Shown here piece by piece: positions 43,947 to 53,930 of a DNA stretch of 64,000 bases. The notes beneath the pieces were generated by a model. It had not been told where the DNA came from. It saw only the letters and a program-made list of their open reading frames with translations, and did not search any database. Both the position numbers and the translations under genes were made by a program. How positions within the stretch are numbered: position 1 is the first letter of the stretch; every line of letters starts with the position of its first letter. Source of the stretch: Alphaproteobacteria bacterium (GTDB lineage Bacteria > Pseudomonadota > Alphaproteobacteria > Micropepsales > Micropepsaceae); contig JAFBAL010000044.1 of assembly GCA_019247845.1 (NCBI GenBank), forward strand, positions 1-64,000, in the 5' to 3' direction.

Positions 43947-44618
43947 CTACTTGATCCCCAATCCCTCCGCCTCGTCGGCCAGAACGGCGTCGATGCGGAA
44001 GTAGTAGGACTTCGGCTTGCCGTCCTGGTCGGTGAACTCCATCAGGTCGCAGCTCGGCGTGCCCGAGATCAGCGACTGCCTGATGTCCTTCGCATCGACC
44101 ATCGAAAGCATGAAATATTCCTCGGCGACGCTGACGACCTCGAAGCCGGCCGTGCATTCCTTGCCCGTGCCGGTCGCCAGGATGGAGCGCAGCAGCCCGA
44201 ACTCGACGAACTTGCCCTGCTTGTCGCAGGCCTCGTCGTGCAGCATGAAGCAGGCTTCGTGCAGGTATTTGTGGCCCCACATGTCGATATAGTCGGCCGA
44301 GAGCAGCTTGATGGCCGCCTCGCGCACGCGACCATGGTCGCCCGCCTCCACGGCCGAGAACAGCGTCTGGCGCAGCGCATCGGCATCGGCGCCGGCGGCC
44401 TTGCGCGCCTTGCTCTTCAGATAGGCGAAGCGCAGCGCCTTGAAGTCGACGCTCTGGTCCTGCGCCGCGGCGCGCGCCACCAGCGCAGAGTAGTCGTCGC
44501 CGTCCCTGGGGAGCACGATCTGCGGCGTGCTCGTCGCCTTGGCGTTGGTATCGACGGCCGCGAGCGCGGGCGCGCCGCATGCCAGGATTGCAAGCGCCGC
44601 GAGCGGCCCCCTGCGCAT
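43947..44618 (-). CDS. Exported DUF4919-like protein
   Basis: A 223-residue exported protein: signal peptide MRRGPLAALAILACGAPALA, then DDYSALVARAAAQDQSVDFKAL, YLHEACFMLHDEACDKQG and FRIDAVLADEAEGLG. The pattern resembles DUF4919 proteins, which lack a known activity; the family call is from memory. It starts four bases after the dehydrogenase gene's stop and is probably cotranscribed with it. Confidence 0.65.
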   Translation of the reverse strand: MRRGPLAALAILACGAPALAAVDTNAKATSTPQIVLPRDGDDYSALVARAAAQDQSVDFKALRFAYLKSKARKAAGADADALRQTLFSAVEAGDHGRVREAAIKLLSADYIDMWGHKYLHEACFMLHDEACDKQGKFVEFGLLRSILATGTGKECTAGFEVVSVAEEYFMLSMVDAKDIRQSLISGTPSCDLMEFTDQDGKPKSYYFRIDAVLADEAEGLGIK

Positions 44619-44622
44619 AACG

Positions 44623-45690
44623 TTATTCCGCAGCCTTGGACGCCGCCTGGCTGCCCCGCGCGATGCGCTCCACCGCCATGCGGTCGGCGATCACGTTGGT
44701 CGGCAGATGTTCGCTTTCGGCGCGGCGGAAGATCGCCGACAGCGTATCTGCGATCGCCAGCACCCGGCGCTCGGTCTCGGCGTCGTCCCAGTCGTAGATC
44801 TGGCCCGCGACGCGGATGATGCCGCCGCCGTTGATGACGTAGTCGGGCGCGTAAAGGATGCCGCGCTCCATCAGGATCTTGCCGTGGGGATCGCGGGCGA
44901 GCTGGTTGTTGGCGCCGCCGGCCACGACCTTGGCCTTGATGGCCATCACAGTCTCGTCGTTCAGGATCGCGCCCAGCGCATTGGGCGAGAACACGTCGCA
45001 GTCCGCGGTGGCGATGCCGTCGGGCGAAGCCTGGCGCGCGCCGAAGGCCTCGACCGCGCGGCGTACCGCGTCCTCGCTGACGTCGGCGACGATGAGCCTG
45101 GCGCCTTCGGCATGGAGCCTGCGGGCGACGTCCATGCCGACCTTGCCCAGGCCCTGCATCGCGACGGTGAGACCCTTCGTGGTATCTGTGCCGAGGCGGT
45201 GCTTGACCGCGGCCTTCAGGCCCACGAACACGCCGAGCGCGGTCAGGGGTCCGCTGTCGCCGCCCTTCTTGCCCGGCTGGTCGAAGCCCGCGACGTATTT
45301 CGTGCCGCGCGCGATCACCGGCATGTCCTTCGGGCCGACGCCGACGTCCATGGCGGTGATGTACTTGCCGCCCAGCGCCTCGACGGCATGGGCATAGGCG
45401 GTCAGCCTCGCCTCGTTCTTGTCCTTGGCGGGATCGCCCAGGATGACCGCCTTGCCGCCGCCCAGCGGCAGGTCGGCGATGGCGTTCTTGTAGCTCATGC
45501 CCCGCGACAGGCGCAGCACGTCGGTCAGCGCGTCGTCCGCGGTCGCGTAGGGATACATCCGCGTGCCGCCGCAGGCCGGACCCATGGCGGTTGAATGCAC
45601 CGAGATGATCGCCTTCAAGCCCGTGGCCTTGTCGTCGACGAACGTGACCTGCTCGTGATGGTCGAAATCGGGTGAATCGAAGACGTTCAT
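44623..45690 (-). CDS. Leucine/phenylalanine/valine dehydrogenase family enzyme
   Basis: NAD-dependent amino-acid dehydrogenase of the Glu/Leu/Phe/Val superfamily, deaminating branched-chain or aromatic amino acids. The catalytic-lysine block LPLGGGKAVI, YKNAIADLPLGG and the nucleotide loop AMQGLGKVGMDVARRLH are clear. The short N-terminal domain and 355-residue length fit leucine dehydrogenases rather than glutamate dehydrogenases. Substrate preference cannot be decided from motifs. Confidence 0.88.
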   Translation of the reverse strand: MNVFDSPDFDHHEQVTFVDDKATGLKAIISVHSTAMGPACGGTRMYPYATADDALTDVLRLSRGMSYKNAIADLPLGGGKAVILGDPAKDKNEARLTAYAHAVEALGGKYITAMDVGVGPKDMPVIARGTKYVAGFDQPGKKGGDSGPLTALGVFVGLKAAVKHRLGTDTTKGLTVAMQGLGKVGMDVARRLHAEGARLIVADVSEDAVRRAVEAFGARQASPDGIATADCDVFSPNALGAILNDETVMAIKAKVVAGGANNQLARDPHGKILMERGILYAPDYVINGGGIIRVAGQIYDWDDAETERRVLAIADTLSAIFRRAESEHLPTNVIADRMAVERIARGSQAASKAAE

Positions 45691-45817
45691 GGCGGATTTG
45701 CACTCCGTGATGGCGAAGCGCGGATGCTACTCCCGGCCTGCGGAAATTGCTTTGCCATTTCGCAGCCCCGCCCGCACAGGAAGCTGCGCGGCGCTTCGTT
45801 CAAGAGAAAGAATCCTG

Positions 45818-47884
45818 TCAGCCGCCGACCGCCTTCAACACTTCGTCTTCGGTTAAAATCTGCGGCAGGACGTCGGCATCGGCGGCGCCCGGCGCGTAGT
45901 AGAGATAAAGCGGCACGCCGTCGCGGCCGTGGGCCTCGAGCAGCTTGGTGATCTCGCCGTCGCGCCGCGTCCAGTCGGCGATCAGGCAGGCGACATGGTG
46001 CCTGGCGAAGGCCTCGGCGACCTTGCCGCTCGAGAAGGCGACGCGCTCGTTGACCAGGCAGGTGATGCACCACGCCGCGGTGGCGTTGACGAAGACCGCG
46101 CGATGCTGCGCGCGCAGCTCGGCCAGCCGGGCCGCGGTGTAAGGCTCGTGCGGGATGGCGCTGGTCTCGACGCGGCCGAGCGCGGGCGCCGGCGCGGCGC
46201 GCAGCAGCATCGCCAGGAAGGCGAGCGCGGCGATCAGTGCAAGCAATGTCGCGAAGGCGCCGAAGCCGCGGCCGCGCGGTGAGGCCGCTCGGCTCGCGGT
46301 CCAGATCCACACGGCGAGCGCAAAGGCGACCATGGCGGCGAGCGTCCAGACCACGCCGTCGGGCCCGACCTCGTTGGCCAGCACCCACACCAGCCATACC
46401 GCCGCGCCGTACATCGGGAAGGCGAGGAGCTGCTTGAGATACAGCATCCAGGCGCCGGGCTTGGGGATCAGCGACAGCAGGCGCGGCGACAGGCCGATCA
46501 GCACGAAGGGCGCCGCGAAACCCGCACCCAGCGCCACGAAGATCGCGAGCGCCACCGCGGCGCTTTGCGTGAGCGCATAGCCGAGCGCCGCCGCCATGAA
46601 CGGCGCGGTGCAGGGCGCGGCGACCGCGACCGCGAGCACGCCGGTGAAGAAGGCGCCGGCCGCGCCGCCCTGATGCGTCAGCCGGTCGCCGCCGCCGAAG
46701 CCCGGCAGCTCGAACGCGCCCGAAAGGTTCAGGCCCACCGCGAAGATGAGGAGCGCGAAGCCCGCGACCGCGATCGGTTCCTGCAGCTGGAAGCCCCAGC
46801 CTATCGCCTCGCCGCCGGCGCGCAGCGCGACCAGCGCGCCGCCGAGCGCCGCGAAGCTCGAGACCGCGCCGATGCCGTAAGCGAGGCCTTCGCGCGCCGC
46901 CCGCGAGACGCCGCCGCCATGGCCCGCGAGCGACAAGGCCTTCATCGCCAGGATCGGCAGCACGCAGGGCATCAGGTTCAGGATCAGCCCGCCCACGAAA
47001 GCGAAGAGCAGCGCCAGCCACAGGCTCATGCCCGCGCCGCCGCCTGCATCGGCGAAGCTCGCCGCGGGCACCGCGCCCGGCAGCGCATGCACCTGCAGCG
47101 CCTGGGACGAGCCGTCGCTCGACGTCAGCATCAAGACACCGTCAAGCGCAGCACCGGGCTTGAATGCCTTGCCGGGCGCGAGGCGCAGCACCAATCCGTT
47201 GTCCGCGAAGCCCAGTTGCTGCGGCGCGATTCCTTTGATCACGTTCGGCGTCAGCGGGAAGAACTCGGCCTTGGCAGGATGGGCGGAGGCGAGCATCGGC
47301 GCCTCGACGAAGAGATCGAGCGACGATCCACCCCGCACCGTCCCGATGCGCATAGGCCATGGCGACTTGACCGGCAGCTTGGCGCGCGCGAGCGCGAACG
47401 CCGGATCGGGCGGCAGCGCCGCGTCGCCGACATTGACGGTAACGCTCACATCCGCGTCCTCGGGCACGCAGACCTCTGCGCAGACGAGCCAGCTCGCATG
47501 CGCCTTCAAGGTCACCGCTTGCGAGTGCGCATCCTTCGGCACCGCGATATCGGTCAGCAGCCAGGGCTTGCCTTCGTAGCCATAGTCCATCAGCGGACCG
47601 ACGGCCTCGGCCTGCGGCGCCGGCCATTGGATCGGCCCGGCCTGCCAGCCTTCGGGCAAGGTCGTCCATTTGATCTCGGTCGCCGCCCCCGCGTCGCCCG
47701 GGTTGATCCAATAGGTGTGCCAGCCGGTGCGCGTCGCCAGCTCCAGCGCGACGGTCAAGGTCCCGCCCGGCTTGACGGCATCGCGCTCGGCGATGAGGCG
47801 CGCATGCACCTTGGGCGCGGAGTCGATCTGCGCCGCGGCCTGGGCGGTCAGCACCATGAGCAAAGCGAGGACAAGGCGTCTCAT
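45818..47884 (-). CDS. DsbD/ScsB-like transmembrane thiol-disulfide interchange protein
   Basis: Carries reducing power across the inner membrane. The N-terminal periplasmic domain (about 20-275) has a conserved Cys pair in WLVCAEVCVPED. An 8-helix membrane core has single cysteines in LMPCVLPILAMKA and APCTAPFMAA. The C-terminal thioredoxin domain carries AWC606-IT-C609. Length 688 fits the ScsB branch. It is divergent from the GNAT gene, with 38 bases between starts. Confidence 0.91.
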   Translation of the reverse strand: MRRLVLALLMVLTAQAAAQIDSAPKVHARLIAERDAVKPGGTLTVALELATRTGWHTYWINPGDAGAATEIKWTTLPEGWQAGPIQWPAPQAEAVGPLMDYGYEGKPWLLTDIAVPKDAHSQAVTLKAHASWLVCAEVCVPEDADVSVTVNVGDAALPPDPAFALARAKLPVKSPWPMRIGTVRGGSSLDLFVEAPMLASAHPAKAEFFPLTPNVIKGIAPQQLGFADNGLVLRLAPGKAFKPGAALDGVLMLTSSDGSSQALQVHALPGAVPAASFADAGGGAGMSLWLALLFAFVGGLILNLMPCVLPILAMKALSLAGHGGGVSRAAREGLAYGIGAVSSFAALGGALVALRAGGEAIGWGFQLQEPIAVAGFALLIFAVGLNLSGAFELPGFGGGDRLTHQGGAAGAFFTGVLAVAVAAPCTAPFMAAALGYALTQSAAVALAIFVALGAGFAAPFVLIGLSPRLLSLIPKPGAWMLYLKQLLAFPMYGAAVWLVWVLANEVGPDGVVWTLAAMVAFALAVWIWTASRAASPRGRGFGAFATLLALIAALAFLAMLLRAAPAPALGRVETSAIPHEPYTAARLAELRAQHRAVFVNATAAWCITCLVNERVAFSSGKVAEAFARHHVACLIADWTRRDGEITKLLEAHGRDGVPLYLYYAPGAADADVLPQILTEDEVLKAVGG

Positions 47885-47922
47885 GGCTTGGCTATAGCCT
47901 CCGGACCCGCCAGAGTGAAGCC

Positions 47923-48336
47923 ATGAGAGCAGCTCTCGAAGACGATCCTGACGACATCGTGACCGCGCAGGCCGTCGCGGCCGTGCGCGCCTTCAACCAT
48001 GCCAAGGTCCCCGACCTGACCTCGCACAGGATCACCGCGACGCTGCGCGACGACGACGGACGGCTTTGCGGCGCGGTGGTCGGGCGCATGGCCGGCGACA
48101 GCGTCTACATGGAAGTCGTGTGGACCGGCGAAGGTTTGCGCGGAACCGGCCGTGGCAGCGAGTTGATGCGCCTGGTCGAGGACCGCGCCCGTTCGCTCGG
48201 CGCGCGCACGGCGTGGCTCTATACGATGAGCTTCCAGGCCAAGCCGTTCTACGAGAAGCTCGGCTATCTCGAGTTCGCCACCCTGCCCTGGCTCGGGGCC
48301 AAGCACACGCAGCACTTCATGCGCAAAGACCTGTGA
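47923..48336 (+). CDS. GNAT-family acetyltransferase
   Basis: A 137-residue GNAT protein with motif A GLRGTGRGSELMRLVE and a C-terminal FYEKLGYLEFATLPW. The substrate is unknown. Its stop overlaps the rsmD GTG start (GTGA), so the two are co-translated; a link to ribosome modification is possible but unproven. Confidence 0.85.
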   Translation: MRAALEDDPDDIVTAQAVAAVRAFNHAKVPDLTSHRITATLRDDDGRLCGAVVGRMAGDSVYMEVVWTGEGLRGTGRGSELMRLVEDRARSLGARTAWLYTMSFQAKPFYEKLGYLEFATLPWLGAKHTQHFMRKDL

Positions 48337-48905
48337 GGATCGCCGGCGGCAGTCTCGGCGGACGTACCCTCGCGGCGCCCAAGGATGCGCGCGTGCGGCC
48401 GACGGCGGACAAGACGCGGCAGGCGATCTTCAACATCCTGCGCCACAAAGACTTCGGCATCGGCTTCGCGCTCGAAGGCTGCCGCGTCGTGGATCTCTTC
48501 GCGGGCACCGGCGCGCTCGGGCTCGAGGCCTTGTCGCAAGGCGCCGCCTTCGCGCTCTTCGTCGACGATCATGCCGAGAGCCGCGCGCTGATCCGCACCA
48601 ATGTCGAGGCGCTGGGCCTGACCGGGATCACCAAGATATGGCGGCGCGATGCGACCGATCTCGGCCCCATGGCGGCGGGCGCGGGAGGACCGTTCGGCCT
48701 GGCCTTCCTCGACCCGCCGTATAGGAAAGACCTTGCAGCGCCCGCGCTGGCGGCGCTGCGCGGCGGCGGCTGGCTTGCGCCGCAGGCGCTGGTCGTCGTG
48801 GAGACGGCTGAGGACGAGATCGTTCCGTACGCGGATGGATACGAATCGATGGACGCGCGGGTCTATGGCGAGACGCGGGTGACGTTCCTGGTCGCAGCAC
48901 GTTGA
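48333..48905 (+). CDS. rsmD: 16S rRNA (guanine-966-N2)-methyltransferase
   Basis: SAM-dependent methyltransferase modifying G966 of 16S rRNA. It starts VRIAGGSLGGRTLAAPKD at a GTG (48333), contains the RsmD segment RPTADKTRQAIFNIL, the SAM loop DLFAGTGALGLEAL and the catalytic DPPY at 127-130. It has 190 residues. No canonical ATG exists near the N-terminus, so the GTG start is well supported. Confidence 0.94.
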   Translation: MRIAGGSLGGRTLAAPKDARVRPTADKTRQAIFNILRHKDFGIGFALEGCRVVDLFAGTGALGLEALSQGAAFALFVDDHAESRALIRTNVEALGLTGITKIWRRDATDLGPMAAGAGGPFGLAFLDPPYRKDLAAPALAALRGGGWLAPQALVVVETAEDEIVPYADGYESMDARVYGETRVTFLVAAR

Positions 48906-49062
48906 TCCCCGGCCGATTTCCGCCACGATCCGCCTGTCGGCCGGCGGGTCCTCCAGTGCCACGGGCCGGAGACCGGAAGCCTATTTGCAGAGATCGATAA
49001 GGAATACTTTCATATCTGCTATGCGAGGCCTACGATCTGCGCTATGCGACTGTCTTTCCAGC

Positions 49063-49461
49063 TTAGTGCGGCTTGAATTCCTTCGGAATCGCGTCGGCCT
49101 CCGCGGCGGAGAGCGGGGTCATGGTCTTGACGATGCAGCGCATCGGCAGGCTGCCGTGCATGTCGCGCGCGGCGCCCAGATCCCAGTCCGCCGCGGTGCA
49201 GACGAGATCCGAGCCCGTCGTCTGGGTGATCAGATGCGCCCCCTTGTCGGTCAGGACCGAACACGGATTGCCGAGGTCGAGGCGGTAGTAGCGCGTCTGC
49301 GCGACGCGCAGATAGATCGTCCTGGCATCGGCCGCGCGCCAGCCGTCGATCTCGCGGACGGGAAAGCAGCTCTTCGCCGGACTGGCGGCCGAGGCTTTCG
49401 TTGCGAGAGCGGGCGCGGCGAGCATTGCGATCATCGAAGCGAAAACCAGCGCGCGTTTCAT
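49063..49461 (-). CDS. DUF6491-like exported protein
   Basis: A 132-residue exported protein with signal peptide MKRALVFASMIAMLAAPALA and three cysteines beyond a first one in SCFPVREIDGW. The DARTIYLRV and RYYRLDL segments followed by CSVLTDKGAHLI resemble DUF6491 proteins of proteobacteria. Single gene, divergent from the TonB-like genes 119 bases away. Function unknown. Confidence 0.72.
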   Translation of the reverse strand: MKRALVFASMIAMLAAPALATKASAASPAKSCFPVREIDGWRAADARTIYLRVAQTRYYRLDLGNPCSVLTDKGAHLITQTTGSDLVCTAADWDLGAARDMHGSLPMRCIVKTMTPLSAAEADAIPKEFKPH

Positions 49462-49580
49462 GGCCGTGCTCCTTGGCTAAGCGACGCGTCATCCTAGCGC
49501 GGCAAAGGTTGGATGTCGCGCCCTGCATGTTGCGTAGGCTGCATCGCGGTGCTCTATTTTCGTTACAGGGGGTTCATTTC

Positions 49581-49910
49581 ATGCGTAAACGTCTGCTCGT
49601 CGTGGCGCCCGTCGCCATCGTGTCGTCGCAGGCCGGCATCGCACATGCGGCCAACGGGCCCAAGGCCGAATTCCCGCTGGACGTCCGCACGAAATACTAT
49701 CCGGCCGATGCGGCGGCGGCGCATGCCGTCGTCGGCACCGACGTGCAGGTTCGCGACCTGCGCGTCGCGCAATCCAGCGGCAACGCCGCGCTGGACGAGG
49801 TCGCCGCCACCTGCGCGACACAGGTGCGCTATCAACCCGCGACGTTGAACGGCCGCCCTGTCGCGGTGGCTTGGCACGAACGGACGGAATGGCGGACGCA
49901 CGGATTCTAA
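49581..49910 (+). CDS. Small exported protein with one TonB-C-terminal-like repeat
   Basis: A 109-residue protein with signal peptide (MRKRLLVVAPVAIVSSQAGIAHA) and a single TonB_C-like unit: VRDLRVAQSSGNAALDEVAATC followed by YQPATLNGRPVAVAW. There is no membrane anchor after signal removal and no Pro-rich periplasmic spacer, so it is not a working TonB. It appears to be a one-repeat paralogue of the next gene, nine bases downstream. Confidence 0.7.
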   Translation: MRKRLLVVAPVAIVSSQAGIAHAANGPKAEFPLDVRTKYYPADAAAAHAVVGTDVQVRDLRVAQSSGNAALDEVAATCATQVRYQPATLNGRPVAVAWHERTEWRTHGF

Positions 49911-49919
49911 GAGGCCTTC

Positions 49920-50849
49920 ATGCGCGGACATCTTCTTCTCGCAGCCCTTCTCGCCATCGTCGCGTCGCCGGCACTGGCCGATGCCGGGACGGACACTTCG
50001 CCCTCGCCCGACGGCGCGCATTCCTGCGCCGACCGCTACCCCGTCGCCGCGCTGCGCGCGCATGCCGAGGGCAGTACGGTGATGAGCTTCACCATCCGCA
50101 AGGACGGCTCGGTCTCGGACCAGAAGATCGCGCGATCGAGCGGCAATCCCGATCTGGACGCGGCCGCGATGAGCTGCGTGCCGGAGTGGCGCTACAAGCC
50201 CGCGACCAAAGACGGCAAGCCGGTCGACGCGCCATGGCAGGCCGCGGTGCAATGGAAGCTTCGCAGCCCCGACGCAGCCTGGCTGGTTGCGGGCTGCACG
50301 CGCCTTCATCCGCTCGACGCAGCGTTGCTCGCCGGCATCGACGGCCGCACCCTGCTCACCTTCCGCGTCATGCCCGACAGCTCCGTGACCGATGCCGCGA
50401 TCGTGCGCGGCAGCGGCAATGCCGCGCTCGACCAGGCCGGCATCGACTGCCTGAACAAGGAGCACTACAACATCGGGGCGCTCGACATCCCGCCGGAGGG
50501 CCTCGCCGGCCATGTCGAGCTCGACTGGCCCAGACAGCTCGAGCTCGACACGCCGATCGCGGAGCCGCCTCCCGCCGAGCTGGTACCGCCCAAGGCGGTC
50601 GAAAGGAGCGATTGCAGCGCGGCCTATGTAAGCACGACGGCAGCGGCACCGACCGTGGTCGCGCTCACCGTCGGCAACAACGGCGTGCCGCGCGACCTGA
50701 CGATCAAGACCTCGAGCGGCAGCGCGCAGCTCGACCGCACCGCGCTGCAATGCATCGCCAAATACCGCTACCGCCCGGCGACGCTGCACGACGAACCCGT
50801 CGCGGTGAGATGGACCTCGATGATCCAGTGGAAGGATAGCCCGTTGTAA
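49920..50849 (+). CDS. Exported protein with three TonB-C-terminal-like repeats
   Basis: A 309-residue protein: signal peptide (to about residue 20, ASPALA) and three similar units of about 90 residues. Each has a Cys near its start and another in the second helix: C36/C86, C126/C177, C232/C278. The helices read SSGNPDLDAAAMSC, GSGNAALDQAGIDC and SSGSAQLDRTALQC. Intra-repeat disulfides are likely. It lacks the transmembrane anchor and Pro-rich arm of TonB, so it may bind periplasmic partners instead of transducing energy. Confidence 0.72.
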   Translation: MRGHLLLAALLAIVASPALADAGTDTSPSPDGAHSCADRYPVAALRAHAEGSTVMSFTIRKDGSVSDQKIARSSGNPDLDAAAMSCVPEWRYKPATKDGKPVDAPWQAAVQWKLRSPDAAWLVAGCTRLHPLDAALLAGIDGRTLLTFRVMPDSSVTDAAIVRGSGNAALDQAGIDCLNKEHYNIGALDIPPEGLAGHVELDWPRQLELDTPIAEPPPAELVPPKAVERSDCSAAYVSTTAAAPTVVALTVGNNGVPRDLTIKTSSGSAQLDRTALQCIAKYRYRPATLHDEPVAVRWTSMIQWKDSPL

Positions 50850-50854
50850 GACGC

Positions 50855-52648
50855 CTAGCGCCGCCCGAACAGCCGCTCGATGTCGGAGAGCTTGAGCTCC
50901 ACATAGGTCGGACGGCCGTGGTTGCACTGGCCGCTGTGGGGCGTGGCTTCCATCTCGCGCAGCAGCGCGTTCATCTCCTCGGCATTGAGACGGCGCCCGG
51001 CGCGCACGCTGGTGTGGCAGGCGAGCGTGCCCGCGACCGCCTCCAGGCGCTCCTTCAACGACAAAGCCGAGCCGGTCTCGGCGATGTCGTCGGCGAGATC
51101 GCGGATGAGCGCCTTGACGTCGAGGCTGCCCAGCATCGCCGGCACCTCGCGCACCACCACCGCGTCGGGACCGAAAGGCTCGACCACGAGGCCGAGCTCT
51201 GCGAGCTGGTCGGCACGCGCCGCCACGCGCTCGACCTCGGACGGGTCGAGATCGACGACCTCGGGGATCAGCAGCGGCTGGCGCGCGACGCCGCCATTCT
51301 CCATCGCCCGCTTCATGCGCTCATAGACCAGGCGCTCATGCGCCGCGTGCTGATCGACGATGACGATGCCGTCTCTCGTCTGAGCGACGATGTAGGTCTC
51401 GTGCAGCTGCGCGCGGGCGGCGCCCAGCGGCGTGTCGGCGGCCGGTGCCTGTCCGGATTCCGGCGCGTCCGCTTCCTCGACGCGGGCGGCGAGCGGCGCG
51501 TGGAAATCGCTCGCGGCCTCGAACATGCCCTGCGCAGGGCGCTCGGGGGCGCGCCAGACATAGCTCTCCGGCTTGAGCGAGGCGAGCGTGTCGGCGGCCA
51601 CCGTGGTCGAGGCGCGATGGCCCGCCTCCGCCAAGGCGCGCTTCAGCGACGAGACGATCAGTCCACGGACCAATCCGGCGTCGCGGAAGCGCACTTCGGT
51701 CTTGGCGGGATGGACGTTGACGTCGACGAAAGCCGGGTCGCAGTCCAGGAACAGCGCCAGCGCGGGATGGCGGTCGCGCGCCAGGAAGTCGGCATAGGCG
51801 CCGCGCACCGCGCCGATGAGCAGCTTGTCGCGCACCGGCCGTCCGTTGACGAACAGGAACTGCATCGTCGAATTGGCGCGATTGTAGGTCGGCAGGCCCG
51901 CGAAGCCTGCGATGGCGACGCCCTCGCGCTCGATCGCGACCGGAGCGGCATTGTCGCCGAAGTCGCGGCCCATGATCTTCGCGAGCCGGCTCAGCCGGTC
52001 GAGCTGCTTCTTCTGGCCTGCCGCTTCGCCGCTTGAGGCCTCGGGCGGCAGATCGAGCGCGCGCCGTCCGTCGAGGGTCAGCGAGAACGACACGTCGGGG
52101 CGCGCCATCGCGAGCCGCTTGATGACGTCGAGCGTCGCCAAGTCCTCGGACCGCGACGATTTCAGGAACTTGAGCCGCGCCGGCGTCGCATAGAACAGCT
52201 CGCGCACCTCGACGCGCGTGCCGTGCTGGCCGCGGGCGCGGAAGCCGCAAGGGCCGGGCGCGGTCGCGTGGCCGCCCTCGACCTTGATCTCGTGGGCCTC
52301 GCCGGTCGCGGTGCGGCTCCGGATCGTGAGCCGCGCCACCGCACCGATCGACGGCAGCGCCTCGCCGCGGAAACCCATGGTGGAGATGTTGGTCAGATCG
52401 TCGCCGTCGAGCTTGGAGGTCGCGTGACGCTCGACCGCGAGCGCGAGCTCGCCGGGGTCCATGCCCAGCCCCTCGTCCTCGACGAGGATCAGCTCGGCCC
52501 CGCCGGCCGATACCGCGACGTCGATGCGCAGAGCGCCCGCATCGAGCGCGTTCTCGACCAATTCCTTGACGGCGCTGGCCGGACGCTCGACCACCTCGCC
52601 CGCGGCGATGCGGTTGATCGTGCCTTCGTCGAGACGGCGAATCCTCAT
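50855..52648 (-). CDS. mutL: DNA mismatch repair protein MutL
   Basis: GHKL ATPase coordinating mismatch recognition with strand incision. The N-terminal ATPase has [30 protein letters not shown] and [16 protein letters not shown]. The C-terminal dimerisation domain has [14 protein letters not shown]. The C-terminus ends with [10 protein letters not shown] and a late GRPTYVEL. Length 597 is ordinary. No DQHA(X)2E(X)4E endonuclease motif is obvious beyond [12 protein letters not shown], so endonuclease activity cannot be assumed. Confidence 0.96.
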   Translation of the reverse strand: MRIRRLDEGTINRIAAGEVVERPASAVKELVENALDAGALRIDVAVSAGGAELILVEDEGLGMDPGELALAVERHATSKLDGDDLTNISTMGFRGEALPSIGAVARLTIRSRTATGEAHEIKVEGGHATAPGPCGFRARGQHGTRVEVRELFYATPARLKFLKSSRSEDLATLDVIKRLAMARPDVSFSLTLDGRRALDLPPEASSGEAAGQKKQLDRLSRLAKIMGRDFGDNAAPVAIEREGVAIAGFAGLPTYNRANSTMQFLFVNGRPVRDKLLIGAVRGAYADFLARDRHPALALFLDCDPAFVDVNVHPAKTEVRFRDAGLVRGLIVSSLKRALAEAGHRASTTVAADTLASLKPESYVWRAPERPAQGMFEAASDFHAPLAARVEEADAPESGQAPAADTPLGAARAQLHETYIVAQTRDGIVIVDQHAAHERLVYERMKRAMENGGVARQPLLIPEVVDLDPSEVERVAARADQLAELGLVVEPFGPDAVVVREVPAMLGSLDVKALIRDLADDIAETGSALSLKERLEAVAGTLACHTSVRAGRRLNAEEMNALLREMEATPHSGQCNHGRPTYVELKLSDIERLFGRR

Positions 52649-52656
52649 GGGCTATC

Positions 52657-53886
52657 CTAGCCCGCGAGATATTCCCTCGCGAGGACCTTGCCCTCTTCCA
52701 CGCCGGGCTGGTCGAAGGGATCGACGCCCATCAGCCGGCCCATCACGATGGTCTCGAGCATGAAGTGCATCATCAGGGCGCCGACCGAGCGCGCGTCGAT
52801 GGTGGGCATGTGGATGCGGCGCACCGGGCGGCCGTTGCGCGCCAGGGTCTTTGCCGTCGCGCGCACCTCGGCATCGACGAGGTCGCCCATCGTCTTGCCG
52901 GCGAGATAGTCGATGCCAAGCGACGCGGCGCGTTTGGACGGAGCCGCGGGCCCATGCCCTTTCATGTCGGTCGATAGCAGCGTGTAGAGCGACTTGCCCG
53001 GCCCGTCGCGGAACAATTGCAGCTGGCTGTGCTGGTCGACCGGGCCGACCGCGCCCACCGGCGTCGAGCCCTTGCCGTCCTTGCCGAGGCTCTCGGCCCA
53101 GAGCTGGCGCCACCAGCCCTGCAAGGTCGATAGCCGGTCCGCATAGGCCCAGAGCACCGTCTGGTCGAGGCGTCCGGCTTGCGCCAGCGCGAAATGCAGC
53201 GCCGCGCCTTCCGCCGCGCGCGACGGTTCGGCCAAGGTCTCGGCCGCGCCGGCGCGCAACGCCTTCACGTCGATGCCCATCAAGAGCGCGGGCAAGGCGC
53301 CCACCACGCTGAGCACCGAATAGCGTCCGCCGATGCCGGTCGGGTGGTCGAGCACCGGACAGTCGATCGCGCGCGCGAACTTGAGCAGCGGCGAATCCTT
53401 CGGTTCCGTCACGACCGCGAAATGATATTTGAGGTATTGGCTCGCGCCGAGCCGGTCGAAGACGTCGGCCGCGCTCAGCGCCTGCATCAAGGTCTCGGCC
53501 GTGCCGCCCGACTTCGAGATCACCACGAAGCGCGTGGTCTTGAGATCGGCGGTTTTGAGGAAATGCTCCCACGAGAACGGATCGGGATTGTCGTGGAAGC
53601 TGACGCGCGCGCCCTTTCGGCCAAAGGCCTCGAGCGCGGTCTTGAGTGCCTGGCCGCCCAGGCTCGAGCCGCCGATGCCGAGCACCGCGACGTCGCTGGT
53701 CTTGTCGCACCAGCCGTCGACCACCTTCTGCGCGGCGTCGATGTCGGAGGTCTGGCCCGGGATGGAGAGCAGCTCGATGCCGCTCTTCATCGTTGCGTCC
53801 AGATGGGTCTGCGCCTCTTTCAGCGCCGCGTCATAGCCCGCGACCGAGGCGAGCTCGAGGGAGATATCGAAGGATGCCATCGCCAT
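52657..53886 (-). CDS. pgi: Glucose-6-phosphate isomerase, short form
   Basis: Interconverts glucose-6-phosphate and fructose-6-phosphate. The sugar-phosphate binding segments are VLGIGGSSLGGQAL and ISKSGGTAETL. The late block GPVDQHSQLQLFRDGP contains the histidine/glutamine active-site region. At 409 residues it lacks much of the N-terminal and C-terminal extension of the 550-residue enterobacterial enzyme, like other short alphaproteobacterial Pgi proteins. Start ATG at 53886 or the in-frame ATG two codons later. Confidence 0.93.
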   Translation of the reverse strand: MAMASFDISLELASVAGYDAALKEAQTHLDATMKSGIELLSIPGQTSDIDAAQKVVDGWCDKTSDVAVLGIGGSSLGGQALKTALEAFGRKGARVSFHDNPDPFSWEHFLKTADLKTTRFVVISKSGGTAETLMQALSAADVFDRLGASQYLKYHFAVVTEPKDSPLLKFARAIDCPVLDHPTGIGGRYSVLSVVGALPALLMGIDVKALRAGAAETLAEPSRAAEGAALHFALAQAGRLDQTVLWAYADRLSTLQGWWRQLWAESLGKDGKGSTPVGAVGPVDQHSQLQLFRDGPGKSLYTLLSTDMKGHGPAAPSKRAASLGIDYLAGKTMGDLVDAEVRATAKTLARNGRPVRRIHMPTIDARSVGALMMHFMLETIVMGRLMGVDPFDQPGVEEGKVLAREYLAG

Positions 53887-53930
53887 AGAATGTCATACGC
53901 GGCGATAGGTTCCAACGACGTCTTGGGCGC

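Noticed and set aside
49581-50849. Annotating these genes as TonB energy transducers
   Set aside because: There is no N-terminal anchor retained after signal cleavage, no Pro-rich spacer and no exbB/exbD nearby.
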